Translations under genes and position numbers: made by a program
Assembly: GCA_019648995.1 (NCBI GenBank)
Contig: BLXT01001803.1
Location: forward strand, 549,052-574,498
Source: Plakobranchus ocellatus
Taxonomy: Eukaryota; Mollusca; Gastropoda; Plakobranchidae
Length of the DNA: 25,447 nucleotides
Reading direction: 5' to 3'
The notes under the pieces: generated by a model
Databases searched by the model: none
Told to the model about the DNA's origin: nothing
Seen by the model: the letters and a program-made list of their open reading frames with translations, nothing else
In this document: one piece after another, positions 21,101 through 25,447 of the stretch
Layout of the letters: each line of letters opens with the position of its first letter
Position numbering within the stretch: position 1 is the stretch's first letter

Positions 21101-22920
21101 AGCGATTCAAAATATGGCATTAGGTCATAGTTAAAAGAAATTGAAAATGAATTGCAAAATCCAGAGACTTAAATTATATACATGTGTAAATCAAAACAAA
21201 ACTTGAACTCAATCTCTATGGAGTCTTGTAATTTGACAATTTTTGTAGGTCATACCTTTATTTAAGATCTACAATCATGTTCCATTTCATGAAAAGGTTG
21301 ATTTTCAATTTGTACATACATGTCATATCTTGAAAATTTTAGCTCCTCATCAGCAATGAAGACATATTTACAAGGTTTCATTTAGAACAGTATAGGTAAT
21401 ACAAGGTGTATGGTATTTCTCAATTTTTTATGTTTTCTGAAATAAGCTAAGTCTAACATTGATGCCTTCAATAGTTTCATTCCTGTTTATGAAATAATCT
21501 TGGTGAAAATTTTTATTTTATATAGTCTTGATGCTAAAGAAGGAAATAATACAACATGAATTAATGTAAACACAAGTTGGCATACATTTATTTGTGTATT
21601 GTAGGATATGGTTCACGGCACTCGTCAAAAGACATTCTAGTCCTTGTGACAGATGGATTAAGTAACGTTAACTACTGGGACACAGTGCCTGCAGCAGAAG
21701 AGCTTAAGCAAAATGGCTTCAGGGTGTTGGCTCTAGGTGTTGCTCTCACAGATGACTCCGAGATTAAAGCCATTGCCTCAAGTCCTCAGGATATCTACAG
21801 GGTAAAAATCAGACATTCTGGCAGTGTTATCTCCTCCATTTCCTATTCTATTGCATAAAGTTATCTCAGTAAATTTCTTTCCCGATAAGAAAGTAAACCC
21901 TGCAGGTTATTTGACTAAAACTAACCTTGAGCAAAGTTTTGATTGATTTAATCTCAAAACTGCAACAATTAATTCCCTTAGGATCAGCTGCAGAAGCAAA
22001 TATTGAATTGAACCGGTCCAAGTGCACCCAGATTCATAATTGACAACACATTCCATTTCAGAGCTTTACATTAGAAAAATTGCTCAAGACAAAGTAACCT
22101 TTTTCTTGCCTTGTTTCTATTTTCCTATGATTTCATCTTTTAAGCTCCATGTTAGATAGTTATCTAATCTGCACATAGAGCTTTGGCATTTTCCATTGTA
22201 TACAATTCGCACCGATAAAAATGTTTTTAGATCAATTCACTCATATCAGTATTTGGATAAAGGCCTTTCTTATGTTGCAACTTGCTTTAAATTTATATGT
22301 TGAGAGATCCATGCTAATGAATCAGACGTCACATCTAACACTTTTGAGATAAGAATTCTGTATAAAGATTTTAACTTCCTTTAAAGAATACTTTTGTGGC
22401 AGGGATGAATGCCTAACTCCTAAAACAAAATCTTCCTATCTTAGTCCAGACTTCACCATTGCATCACTAACAAAGTGTATTTTCAGGCTTTAGAAATAAT
22501 TTTAAACAAATAGTTAAAATCTGATTGGACAATATAAAAGTCTCATTTATCCATTAGTATTGTTCAATCAAAGGAACAGGCATCAAGACACTTAACTGTC
22601 TTTGTAGGAGTTCCAATTAAAAAAAATTTTTTTTTTTTTTTTTTTTTTAATCCACAAAAATTGGATTAGTTATTTTAACAAGTGTTGCATCTAGAATTTT
22701 CTAGATTGAAAAGTACTAGGAATTATTTTCCCTTCATTTTTTTAAATTAATTTTTTATTCATTGATCACTTTTTTTCCTTTTTGCTTTTCTTAGAAAAGA
22801 TTAAATTAACTTAAATTCATTTTATTTTTTTTTGATTGTCATACTTTTCTTCAGGTGGACCGATTCAAGAGTCTTAATGAATATCGCGACCTCTTAATTG
22901 ACAACTTGTGTCAAGCCTAA
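365..22920 (+). CDS. Secreted multidomain VWA/EGF protein, 19 exons, 5' partial
   Basis: The coding sequence joins 365-521, 952-1115, 1654-1899, 2216-2329, 3123-3435, 3915-4162, 8846-8959, 9353-9584, 9888-10078, 11287-11424, 11720-11833, 12473-12666, 15353-15491, 16131-16361, 16836-16949, 17199-17359, 19709-19844, 21605-21801 and 22855-22920. The frame is open across all junctions. Residues, counted from the split first codon: VWA1 about 2-189, EGF1 192-226, VWA2 230-414, EGF2 417-452, VWA3 454-639, EGF3 642-677, VWA4 679-865, EGF4 868-903, VWA5 905-1089. VWA domains bind protein ligands, often through a metal ion, and EGF modules act as spacers, so an extracellular-matrix or adhesion role is inferred. 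No transmembrane segment or C-terminal coiled coil is visible. The lack of a coiled coil argues against a true matrilin. AMACO (VWA2), other matrilin-like proteins and molluscan shell-matrix VWA/EGF proteins are the nearest analogues I know; orthology is not established. More modules may lie upstream of the window. Confidence 0.9.
522..951 (+). other. Intron within VWA1 (430 bases)
   Basis: AT-rich with homopolymer T and A runs. No domain-like frame or repeat was recognised. The minus-strand open frame at 295-600 overlaps it but has no features of a gene. Confidence 0.85.
952..1115 (+). CDS. Exon b: VWA1, middle part
   Basis: The acceptor is ttggcag at 945-951 and the donor gtaaga at 1116. 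It enters in phase 2 (the AG|T junction gives Ser) and leaves in phase 1. It encodes the central helices, including [15 protein letters not shown]. The Thr of GYT is the second MIDAS element. It ends in the NGDRTG loop that precedes the third MIDAS strand. The same F-x-L..Y pattern recurs in VWA2, supporting true coding sequence. Confidence 0.92.
1116..1653 (+). other. Intron within VWA1 (538 bases)
   Basis: Bounded by gtaaga and cgaacag. I see no coding or repeat content in it. Confidence 0.85.
1654..1899 (+). CDS. Exon c: VWA1, C-terminal part
   Basis: The acceptor is cgaacag at 1647-1653 and the donor gtatga at 1900; both ends are phase 1. It encodes [13 protein letters not shown], where the Asp of TDG is the third MIDAS element. 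Next come the helix [11 protein letters not shown], the strand ILTVAIGV and a final helix ending in VAPLC. The last Cys is expected to pair with the Cys at the domain start, as in many extracellular VWA domains. The segment SPPTDQNLI is slightly longer than the matching loop in VWA4 and VWA5. Confidence 0.94.
1900..2215 (+). other. Intron between VWA1 and EGF1, with an internal imperfect duplication
   Basis: Two related segments, about 2051-2096 and 2149-2188, share the pattern catgtttgaca.gttttt followed by .gaca..tt and a ctcc ending. The second copy merges into the pyrimidine tract of the EGF1 acceptor. Confidence 0.6.
2216..2329 (+). CDS. Exon d: EGF1
   Basis: A single 114-base exon with phase 1 at both ends; acceptor tcccaccag, donor gtaaga. 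It has six cysteines in EGF order: C-x4-C-x5-C-x8-C-x-C-x8-C, in residues about 195-225. The run from the third to the fifth Cys (C-V-D-x4-Y-M-C-I-C) fits the Asp/Asn beta-hydroxylation consensus C-x-[DN]-x4-[FY]-x-C-x-C. The leading DDDMC is acidic but only loosely resembles a calcium-binding EGF start. The residue before the third Cys is Leu, so there is no O-fucose site. Confidence 0.95.
2330..3122 (+). other. Intron between EGF1 and VWA2 (793 bases)
   Basis: AT-rich with T runs. No additional exon, RNA gene or recognisable repeat was found. Confidence 0.85.
3123..3435 (+). CDS. Exon e: VWA2, N-terminal and middle parts
   Basis: The acceptor is attgcccag at 3114-3122 and the donor gttagt at 3436. 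It enters in phase 1 and leaves in phase 2. At 313 bases it carries what takes two exons in VWA1. It encodes [18 protein letters not shown] (intact DxSxS), the strand [10 protein letters not shown], then [18 protein letters not shown] (Thr MIDAS element), ending NGDR. An extra cysteine lies in the ISPCDINVG segment, which the other VWA copies lack. Confidence 0.93.
3436..3914 (+). other. Intron within VWA2 (479 bases)
   Basis: The only intron inside this domain. An open frame from 3793 runs through the acceptor into exon f, but the intronic part lacks VWA similarity. Confidence 0.82.
3915..4162 (+). CDS. Exon f: VWA2, C-terminal part
   Basis: The acceptor is atacctag at 3907-3914, with a modest pyrimidine tract, and the donor gtaggt at 4163. 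It enters in phase 2 (AG|A restores Arg) and leaves in phase 1. It encodes [16 protein letters not shown] (third MIDAS Asp), a helix, the strand [11 protein letters not shown], and a last helix ending in VLEAVHDG. The cysteine found at this place in VWA1, 3, 4 and 5 is absent. The open frame extends 5' of the acceptor to about 3793, but that part has no VWA similarity and is read as intron. Confidence 0.92.
4504..4539 (+). repeat. Dispersed short repeat, copy A
   Basis: Contains cttgggaccagtcc followed by aaatgagt, matching copy B at 7901-7946 over the core. It lies about 115 bases from copy D, which is in the opposite orientation, so A and D could be the two arms of a small foldback or MITE-like element of about 196 bases. 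Confidence 0.45.
4653..4699 (-). repeat. Dispersed short repeat, copy D (inverted)
   Basis: Read on the minus strand it contains ccagtcctaatgggtcaatg, close to ccagtcctagtgagtcaaat in copy B. The upstream part of the core (cttggga) is replaced by cttca, so this is the most diverged copy. Confidence 0.35.
6671..6696. repeat. Homopolymer pair C10-A16
   Basis: Ten C followed directly by sixteen A. It is a simple repeat prone to sequencing error. No coding context. Confidence 0.9.
7901..7946 (+). repeat. Dispersed short repeat, copy B
   Basis: tcttgggaccag is identical to the minus-strand copy C at 24675-24722, and the next 25 or so bases (cctagtgagtcaaatgtcac in B) differ from C at only a few positions. 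Two distant copies in opposite orientation indicate an interspersed repeat, possibly an end of a non-autonomous transposon. The family is not recognised. Confidence 0.5.
8386..8461 (+). repeat. Pyrimidine (CT-rich) low-complexity tract
   Basis: Mostly C and T, including a (TC)n run and thirteen or more consecutive C. It lies about 390 bases before the EGF2 acceptor, too far to be its pyrimidine tract. Confidence 0.85.
8846..8959 (+). CDS. Exon g: EGF2
   Basis: A 114-base exon with phase 1 at both ends; acceptor ctttcccccag, donor gtaaac. Six cysteines in the order C-x4-C-x5-C-x8-C-x-C-x8-C ([17 protein letters not shown], then PEGFAGILC). The residue two after the third Cys is Ala, so the beta-hydroxylation consensus is not met. 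Glu before the third Cys rules out O-fucose. It lies 4.7 kb from the previous exon and 0.4 kb from the next. Confidence 0.95.
8960..9352 (+). other. Intron between EGF2 and VWA3 (393 bases)
   Basis: AT-rich; ends in a good pyrimidine tract. Nothing else recognised. Confidence 0.85.
9353..9584 (+). CDS. Exon h: VWA3, first part, MIDAS degenerate
   Basis: The acceptor is cttcatctgcag at 9341-9352 and the donor gtacag at 9585. It enters in phase 1 and leaves in phase 2. It encodes [18 protein letters not shown], so the usual DxSxS reads D-S-S-R-Y and the final Ser is lost. The fold elements remain: helix [15 protein letters not shown], strand [10 protein letters not shown], and a following helix [12 protein letters not shown]. 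Frame, splice sites and terminal Cys are intact, so it looks like a working exon with changed ligand chemistry rather than a pseudogene. Confidence 0.93.
9585..9887 (+). other. Intron within VWA3 (303 bases)
   Basis: Short intron with no repeat or coding content that I can recognise. Confidence 0.85.
9888..10078 (+). CDS. Exon i: VWA3, middle part
   Basis: The acceptor is ttatgctccag at 9877-9887 and the donor gtaaga at 10079. It enters in phase 2 and leaves in phase 1. It encodes a helix ([12 protein letters not shown]), a basic loop AGNRRG, the strand [10 protein letters not shown] where the usual TDG should be, the helix [10 protein letters not shown], and the strand RVIGVG. Both the Thr-containing loop and the third MIDAS Asp are missing, matching the degenerate first motif in the preceding exon. 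Confidence 0.93.
10079..11286 (+). other. Intron within VWA3 (1.2 kb)
   Basis: The segment around 10840-11010 is less AT-rich than the rest and carries an 83-codon open frame (10752-11003) that is basic and low in hydrophobic residues, with no domain I recognise. It may be an old repeat insertion. Confidence 0.75.
11287..11424 (+). CDS. Exon j: VWA3, C-terminal part
   Basis: The acceptor is ttttctctag at 11277-11286 and the donor gtaagt at 11425, close to the ideal consensus. Phase 1 at both ends. It encodes [18 protein letters not shown], a linker, and the final helix [15 protein letters not shown], whose Cys closes the domain. Only VWA3 and VWA5 have an intron near the last strand or helix of the domain, and at different positions. 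Confidence 0.92.
11720..11833 (+). CDS. Exon k: EGF3
   Basis: A 114-base exon with phase 1 at both ends; acceptor acttccaaag, donor gtgaga. Six EGF cysteines with the same spacing as EGF1. CQNGGTC meets the O-fucosylation consensus C-x4-[ST]-C between the second and third Cys. C-K-N-x4-Y-I-C-Q-C meets the Asp/Asn hydroxylation consensus. These modification sites are inferred from motifs only. Confidence 0.95.
11834..12472 (+). other. Intron between EGF3 and VWA4 (639 bases)
   Basis: Dominated by the AT microsatellite and assembly gap at 12045-12144. The 153-codon open frame across it (11953-12414) is mostly translated microsatellite and is not a gene. Confidence 0.85.
12045..12144. repeat. 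(AT)n/(ATAG)n microsatellite with a 5-N assembly gap
   Basis: Alternating AT interrupted by five N at 12071-12075, then a degenerate tagata segment and more AT. The N run marks an unresolved gap, so the true repeat length is unknown and could be much longer. Confidence 0.95.
12473..12666 (+). CDS. Exon l: VWA4, first part
   Basis: The acceptor is tgcattctag at 12463-12472 and the donor gtgagt at 12667. It enters in phase 1 and leaves in phase 0. It encodes [18 protein letters not shown] with an intact DxSxS, the helix [15 protein letters not shown], and the strand [18 protein letters not shown]. This is the most canonical MIDAS start in the gene, together with VWA1. Confidence 0.94.
13241..13320 (+). 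repeat. tRNA-like segment, candidate SINE head or tRNA relic
   Basis: ggttctaaacc at 13291-13301 differs at one base from the RNA polymerase III B-box consensus GGTTCGAANCC. A loose A-box-like tagttgtaagg lies at 13254-13264, about 37 bases upstream. Between them, gtggc-tctaat-gctac (about 13268-13283) can form an anticodon-like stem of five pairs with one G-U. The T-stem is mostly broken, so this is not a functional tRNA. A tRNA-derived SINE head is the likeliest reading. Confidence 0.4.
13560..13931 (+). pseudogene. piggyBac-type transposase fragment, broken
   Basis: One frame reads [18 protein letters not shown] then [12 protein letters not shown], a TAA stop at 13794-13796, and continues in the same frame with AVDESMKPF and FRQYIPSKP to a stop at 13929-13931. 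This order (K-[IV]-RP-[LV], then [ISV]-DE-x-M-x-PF-x-G, then [KR]-QY-[IM]-P-x-KP) is the hallmark core of the piggyBac/PGBD DDE transposase family; the Asp of DES is the first catalytic residue. Only about 124 codons survive of a protein usually near 600. The premature stop and missing ends show it is dead. It sits in the sense orientation inside the VWA4 intron. Confidence 0.75.
15353..15491 (+). CDS. Exon m: VWA4, middle part
   Basis: The acceptor is tatattgccag at 15342-15352 and the donor gtaagc at 15492. It enters in phase 0 and leaves in phase 1. It encodes [20 protein letters not shown], where the Thr of GKT matches the second MIDAS element, then the helix [16 protein letters not shown]. 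It is joined to exon l across a 2.7 kb intron full of repeats; phase and the VWA alignment support the join. Confidence 0.9.
15492..16130 (+). other. Intron within VWA4 (639 bases)
   Basis: Very AT-rich. The 62-codon open frame at 15847-16035 has no recognised domain. No repeat family was identified. Confidence 0.82.
16131..16361 (+). CDS. Exon n: VWA4, C-terminal part
   Basis: The acceptor is tatcacaacag at 16120-16130. The donor at 16362 is gtactc, a weak match, but it is the only one nearby that preserves phase 1 into EGF4. It encodes [15 protein letters not shown] (third MIDAS Asp), the helix [10 protein letters not shown], the strand [11 protein letters not shown], and a last helix ending DMSCR with the closing Cys. 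Confidence 0.92.
16362..16835 (+). other. Intron between VWA4 and EGF4 (474 bases)
   Basis: AT-rich with A runs, including one of about 14 at 16687-16700. Nothing else recognised. Confidence 0.82.
16836..16949 (+). CDS. Exon o: EGF4
   Basis: A 114-base exon with phase 1 at both ends; acceptor atgctgcccag, donor gtaagt. Six cysteines in the order shared by the other EGF exons: CQGNPC, CQNGGTC, CTC, then GDMC. CQNGGTC fits the O-fucose consensus, as in EGF3. Pro follows at the position needed for Asp/Asn hydroxylation, so that site is absent. Confidence 0.95.
17199..17359 (+). CDS. Exon p: VWA5, first part
   Basis: The acceptor is tttttctgcag at 17188-17198 and the donor gtgaga at 17360. It enters in phase 1 and leaves in phase 0. 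It encodes [18 protein letters not shown] (DxSxS intact, with Gly as the second residue), a helix with YVASVVKEM, and the strand [12 protein letters not shown]. Confidence 0.93.
17360..19708 (+). other. Intron within VWA5 (2.3 kb) with a LINE remnant
   Basis: The first 1.3 kb holds only AT-rich sequence and homopolymers. The LINE reverse-transcriptase tail lies at about 18800-19211. No missed VWA or EGF exon is visible. Confidence 0.8.
18800..19211 (+). pseudogene. Non-LTR retrotransposon (LINE) reverse-transcriptase C-terminal remnant, frameshifted
   Basis: Frame 2 reads [10 protein letters not shown] then [18 protein letters not shown] and a stop at 18932-18934. The similarity continues at once in frame 3 with [30 protein letters not shown] and [12 protein letters not shown]. 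This matches the C-terminal end of LINE ORF2 proteins (typically LLYG-x-E-x-W-x-[IL], then W-x-R-R-[ML]-x-[RK]-I, then R-x-LR-[FW]-LGH-[IV], then G-x-R-x-RGRP). A third segment ending CSRQGT with TGA at 19209-19211 resembles the usual end of such proteins. The frame changes mean the copy is inactive. It is 5'-truncated, the common state of LINE copies, and lies in the sense orientation. Confidence 0.78.
19709..19844 (+). CDS. Exon q: VWA5, middle part
   Basis: The acceptor is tttttattag at 19699-19708 and the donor gtaaag at 19845. It enters in phase 0 and leaves in phase 1. It encodes [20 protein letters not shown], then [18 protein letters not shown] (Thr of YTPG is the second MIDAS element), ending MYQNG. 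It aligns directly with the [15 protein letters not shown] region of VWA1. Confidence 0.92.
19845..21604 (+). other. Intron within VWA5 (1.8 kb)
   Basis: AT-rich with several A and T homopolymers (for example 20600-20614). No coding similarity, RNA gene or repeat family recognised. Confidence 0.82.
21605..21801 (+). CDS. Exon r: VWA5, third part
   Basis: The acceptor is tgtgtattgtag at 21593-21604 and the donor gtaaaa at 21802. It enters in phase 1 and leaves in phase 0. It encodes [17 protein letters not shown] (third MIDAS Asp), the helix [10 protein letters not shown], the strand [11 protein letters not shown], and [13 protein letters not shown]. Reading on into the intron reaches a stop after about 19 codons, at 21856-21858; the splice to 22855 restores the closing helix and Cys. 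Confidence 0.92.
21802..22854 (+). other. Last intron (1.05 kb)
   Basis: Contains a run of about 22 T at 22627-22648 and the short inverted repeat ttagatag/ttatctaa near 22153-22168. No missed exon seen. Confidence 0.82.
22855..22920 (+). CDS. Exon s: VWA5 end and stop codon
   Basis: The acceptor is acttttcttcag at 22843-22854. It encodes 21 residues, [21 protein letters not shown], and TAA at 22918-22920. This is the closing VWA helix with its final Cys (compare [14 protein letters not shown] in VWA4). The protein stops two residues after that Cys, so nothing follows VWA5. Confidence 0.92.
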   Translation: MDRFKSLNEYRDLLIDNLCQA

Positions 22921-23685
22921 GATTGATACACAGAGAAAAAACAATCCAGTTCAGGAGGGAGGAGGGAATAAGTGATAGAATGAATGCAGTTTGATTCAAT
23001 ATCAAAGCTGGAATGAAAGATATGTCAAAGATTTTAAAGATGACATTGAGGTATTTTTTTTTTTAATTAATTGTATATTTTTATTTCATTACTTATCAAC
23101 TAACCCTACGAGATATCGAAGAATCAGGAGGGTTTTTGTGTTTAACTTAATTCTGCTTGGCACAATAATTTTAAGACATTTATGCCATAAGTGCCTTAAC
23201 AACAAATAAGCAATTTCTTCTTTATTTTTGGTACTGGTTCAGTGCAAAGGGAAAACCCCACTTTGTGTTCATTTTATTTACAAACTCACAGAAATGTACA
23301 ATCAGAATTTACTGCAGCATTAAAGATATTATTCAAATACACTCTAAATCTTTTTTTTTTCAATTTATTTGTTTCAAGAAAAATATAATTAGTGTGCAAA
23401 ATGAGAGAATGCTACAATTTGTTGAATTTTAAAATGAACTGTTCTCAAAGTACAAAAGTCTTAAATTTCTTGAAGCCTTCAAATGTGCTTTTGTCAAGCC
23501 AAGAAGGTTAATGAATGTTTGTTGTTAAATCTTTGATGTATGAAGCTGTTTTTCTTCTCAACATATATATATATATTTTTTAATTGTTTCTTTTGTTATT
23601 GCAAACATCTTTTTTTATTTAATTGTACAAACTGAACATTGCATAATGATGATTCAGGGACATTTTTTTTTTTAAAAAATAGTCT

Positions 23686-23691
23686 AATAAA
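23686..23691 (+). promoter_or_regulatory. Candidate poly(A) signal AATAAA (proximal)
   Basis: First AATAAA after the stop codon that I can find, 766 bases downstream, within agtctaataaaaatt. AT-rich DNA yields chance matches, so use of this site is uncertain. Confidence 0.3.
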
Positions 23692-24143
23692 AATTATTAA
23701 ATGATTTAAATGTTTATCCTGCAATATTTTTTGCCCTTTTTTTTTTCCTAAGGAGATCATTATGATACAGAACAAGTGTTAATTTTCATACTTCATTGAA
23801 TGAAAAACCTTTAAATTGAATGTTGGAAAAATAGAAAAATTATTTCAAAACACCTGCAAATGTTCAAATGTGCAGGAGTCCCACAAATAAGTCAAGTGAT
23901 GTTTCAGCAAGCTTGACTTTCATTTGAAATCCTAAATTGATTTGTTTCTCTATGTGCAGAACCATCATTAGCCAAAAAAAAAAAAAATGATTTATTCTGC
24001 ACATTAAGATTTTTTTTTTTTTAATTTGGTTGAAGATGTAAATCCATAGCCGAAACTCATTTTGAGGCGTTGTTACCTGTAAGACTTGACTTATTTTTTG
24101 GCACTCCTGTGTATTCTTTCATTTTTCATCTTTAAAAAAAAAA

Positions 24144-24157
24144 AATAAATAAATAAA
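24144..24157 (+). promoter_or_regulatory. Triple overlapping AATAAA, candidate poly(A) signal
   Basis: An (AATA)n run gives three overlapping AATAAA hexamers. A T-rich stretch follows at 24162-24171, as a downstream element might. It may equally be a simple repeat. Confidence 0.3.
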
Positions 24158-24674
24158 CTGAGTTTTTTTTTCACCCAAAGGATATTAGATCTATATATTT
24201 TGGTAACACTTTGGGGTAGTTTTAGCGAGATTTGTCAATTCTTCTATTGCTTTTATGTTTTCATCTCTTCAAATCCTGCAACTGAAACTAACTCATGCTT
24301 CTAAAAACTGAATTATCTACCAGATCTGGCTGTATTTCTAGTCCATGACATAATACATATTAAAATAAAAACAGGATTTAAACATATACTTGGCTTTTGG
24401 CTTTGTTTTTTTTTCGAGTTTACTCTTATTATTTTGTACCATAATGTGATGGGATGAATGTTGTTCATATGTGTCCTAGGCAAGTCGAATCAAGTCCCAG
24501 AACTCAAGTTCACCGTTTATAATCAGTATAACAACCTGAAATGCCGTGTGCAAGTTCTGCAACAGTAAAAAAAATTTGTTCGAGCAATATTTATTCTGCA
24601 CCAAGATACAGAATTTTCACTATGTTAAAAAAGCTTACAAATAAAAGAAAAAGGCTTAAATCTTTTAACTCAAA

Positions 24675-24722
24675 AGTTTTACTTGTAACATGTGACTCAT
24701 TAGGTTCTGGTCCCAAGACATG
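24675..24722 (-). repeat. Dispersed short repeat, copy C
   Basis: On the minus strand it reads tcttgggaccag then aacctaatgagtcacatgtt, near-identical to copy B. It is itself flanked by taacatgt and acatgtta, an 8-base perfect inverted repeat that could form a hairpin stem. Confidence 0.5.
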
Positions 24723-25269
24723 TTATACTTTTGCAGTTTATATGATTGCAAACACTGTCGATGTTACCAAATGTAGAGTTTTTTAGTTGGTAACTTCTTG
24801 TAATGAAAGAAGTGTTGTATGTATTAACTTTCTGCTATTCATTTTTAAACAATTCTGAATGTTTGTAATTTGACATAACTGCACCCAGTTTTTGAAGCTC
24901 ACAGAATGCAATTGCAAGGCTGTATCGGGGGGATTTAGACATTCTGTATTTGATTTGCAAGTCATTTGGTGGATCTTGAGACATTACAACTTCATTTTTT
25001 CATGTTTCAAGGACGTGTCAGCACCCGATTTATTTGAGATTGATGTGAGCAGTGCATTGTAGACTTTATTTTTGTCGATGCTCTAGCTGATTCTGTACGC
25101 GGGAACCAATCCCTTTATACATTGTATTGACATGCATTGTTCTGTTTACCTCCTGAGCATTTTGGGCAATATCTCCATCAGAATGTTAATACGTTGAGGA
25201 CAAAGACGACTTCACTTTCACTGGTGAGATGCTTAAAGAATACAATGGTTTCTTTGCTAAAACAAGTTT

Positions 25270-25286
25270 AATAAAAAACAAATAAA
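25270..25286 (+). promoter_or_regulatory. Pair of AATAAA hexamers, distal candidate poly(A) signals
   Basis: AATAAA at 25270-25275 and 25281-25286, with a further one at 25425-25430 near the window edge. They would imply a 3' UTR of about 2.4 kb if used. Confidence 0.2.
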
Positions 25287-25447
25287 TACGCGTTAAATTC
25301 CATTGTTTGGAACTAAAGGACTCGATGGAAAATCCTAACGTGACATTGAGAGTTTTTGAGAATTTCATTTTGAAAATTCTAAATAAGAGCTTTTAAAATT
25401 GACACTCTGTCACGATACACCAGAAATAAAAGGTAGATAATACCTCT

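Larger units (their letters stand above)
22921..25447 (+). other. 3' UTR and downstream DNA (2.5 kb)
   Basis: No second gene is recognisable on either strand; the open frames of 60-81 codons here lack domains. T and A runs are frequent. The transcript end cannot be fixed from sequence alone, because several AATAAA hexamers occur. Confidence 0.7.

Noticed and set aside
1..25447. CRISPR arrays, operons, bacterial defence or phage systems
   Set aside because: No regularly spaced repeats or prokaryotic gene layout are present; the window is a spliced eukaryotic gene.

Overview
The window is eukaryotic nuclear DNA, AT-rich and intron-dense. It probably comes from a lophotrochozoan invertebrate, and a mollusc is my best guess at low confidence. 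The grounds are canonical GT/AG introns with pyrimidine tracts, a secreted von Willebrand factor A (VWA) plus EGF protein of a kind common in marine invertebrates, and degenerate non-LTR and piggyBac transposon fragments inside introns. No prokaryotic features, CRISPR array or operon are present.

One gene fills most of the window. It lies on the plus strand from about 365 (the 5' end is probably upstream of the window) to a TAA stop at 22918-22920. I reconstructed 19 exons from splice sites and frame. Together they give 3,269 coding bases with no internal stop and consistent phase at all 18 junctions, or about 1,089 residues. The order is VWA1 - EGF1 - VWA2 - EGF2 - VWA3 - EGF3 - VWA4 - EGF4 - VWA5 - stop. 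Each EGF is a single 114-base exon bounded by phase-1 introns, and every internal VWA module is also bounded by phase-1 introns, so the gene looks built by tandem duplication of a [VWA+EGF] unit. The product should be a secreted or extracellular-matrix adhesion protein. VWA1, 2, 4 and 5 keep the metal-ion-dependent adhesion site (MIDAS); VWA3 has lost it.

Layout: 1-364 holds a possible transposase tail (1-138) and the lead-in to the first exon. 365-4162 holds VWA1, EGF1 and VWA2. 4163-8845 is the longest intron, with simple repeats and copies of a short dispersed repeat. 8846-11833 holds EGF2, VWA3 and EGF3. 11834-12472 contains an (AT)n microsatellite with a 5-N assembly gap. 12473-16361 is VWA4, split by a 2.7 kb intron carrying a tRNA-like SINE candidate and a broken piggyBac transposase fragment. 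16836-22920 holds EGF4 and VWA5, interrupted by a 2.3 kb intron that carries a frameshifted LINE reverse-transcriptase tail. 22921-25447 is 3' UTR and downstream DNA with several candidate poly(A) signals and no recognisable second gene.

I see no new multi-gene system. The most informative points are the modular symmetric architecture, the degenerate third VWA domain, the altered cysteine pattern of VWA2, the ambiguous 5' end, and the unreported-looking short dispersed repeat family.
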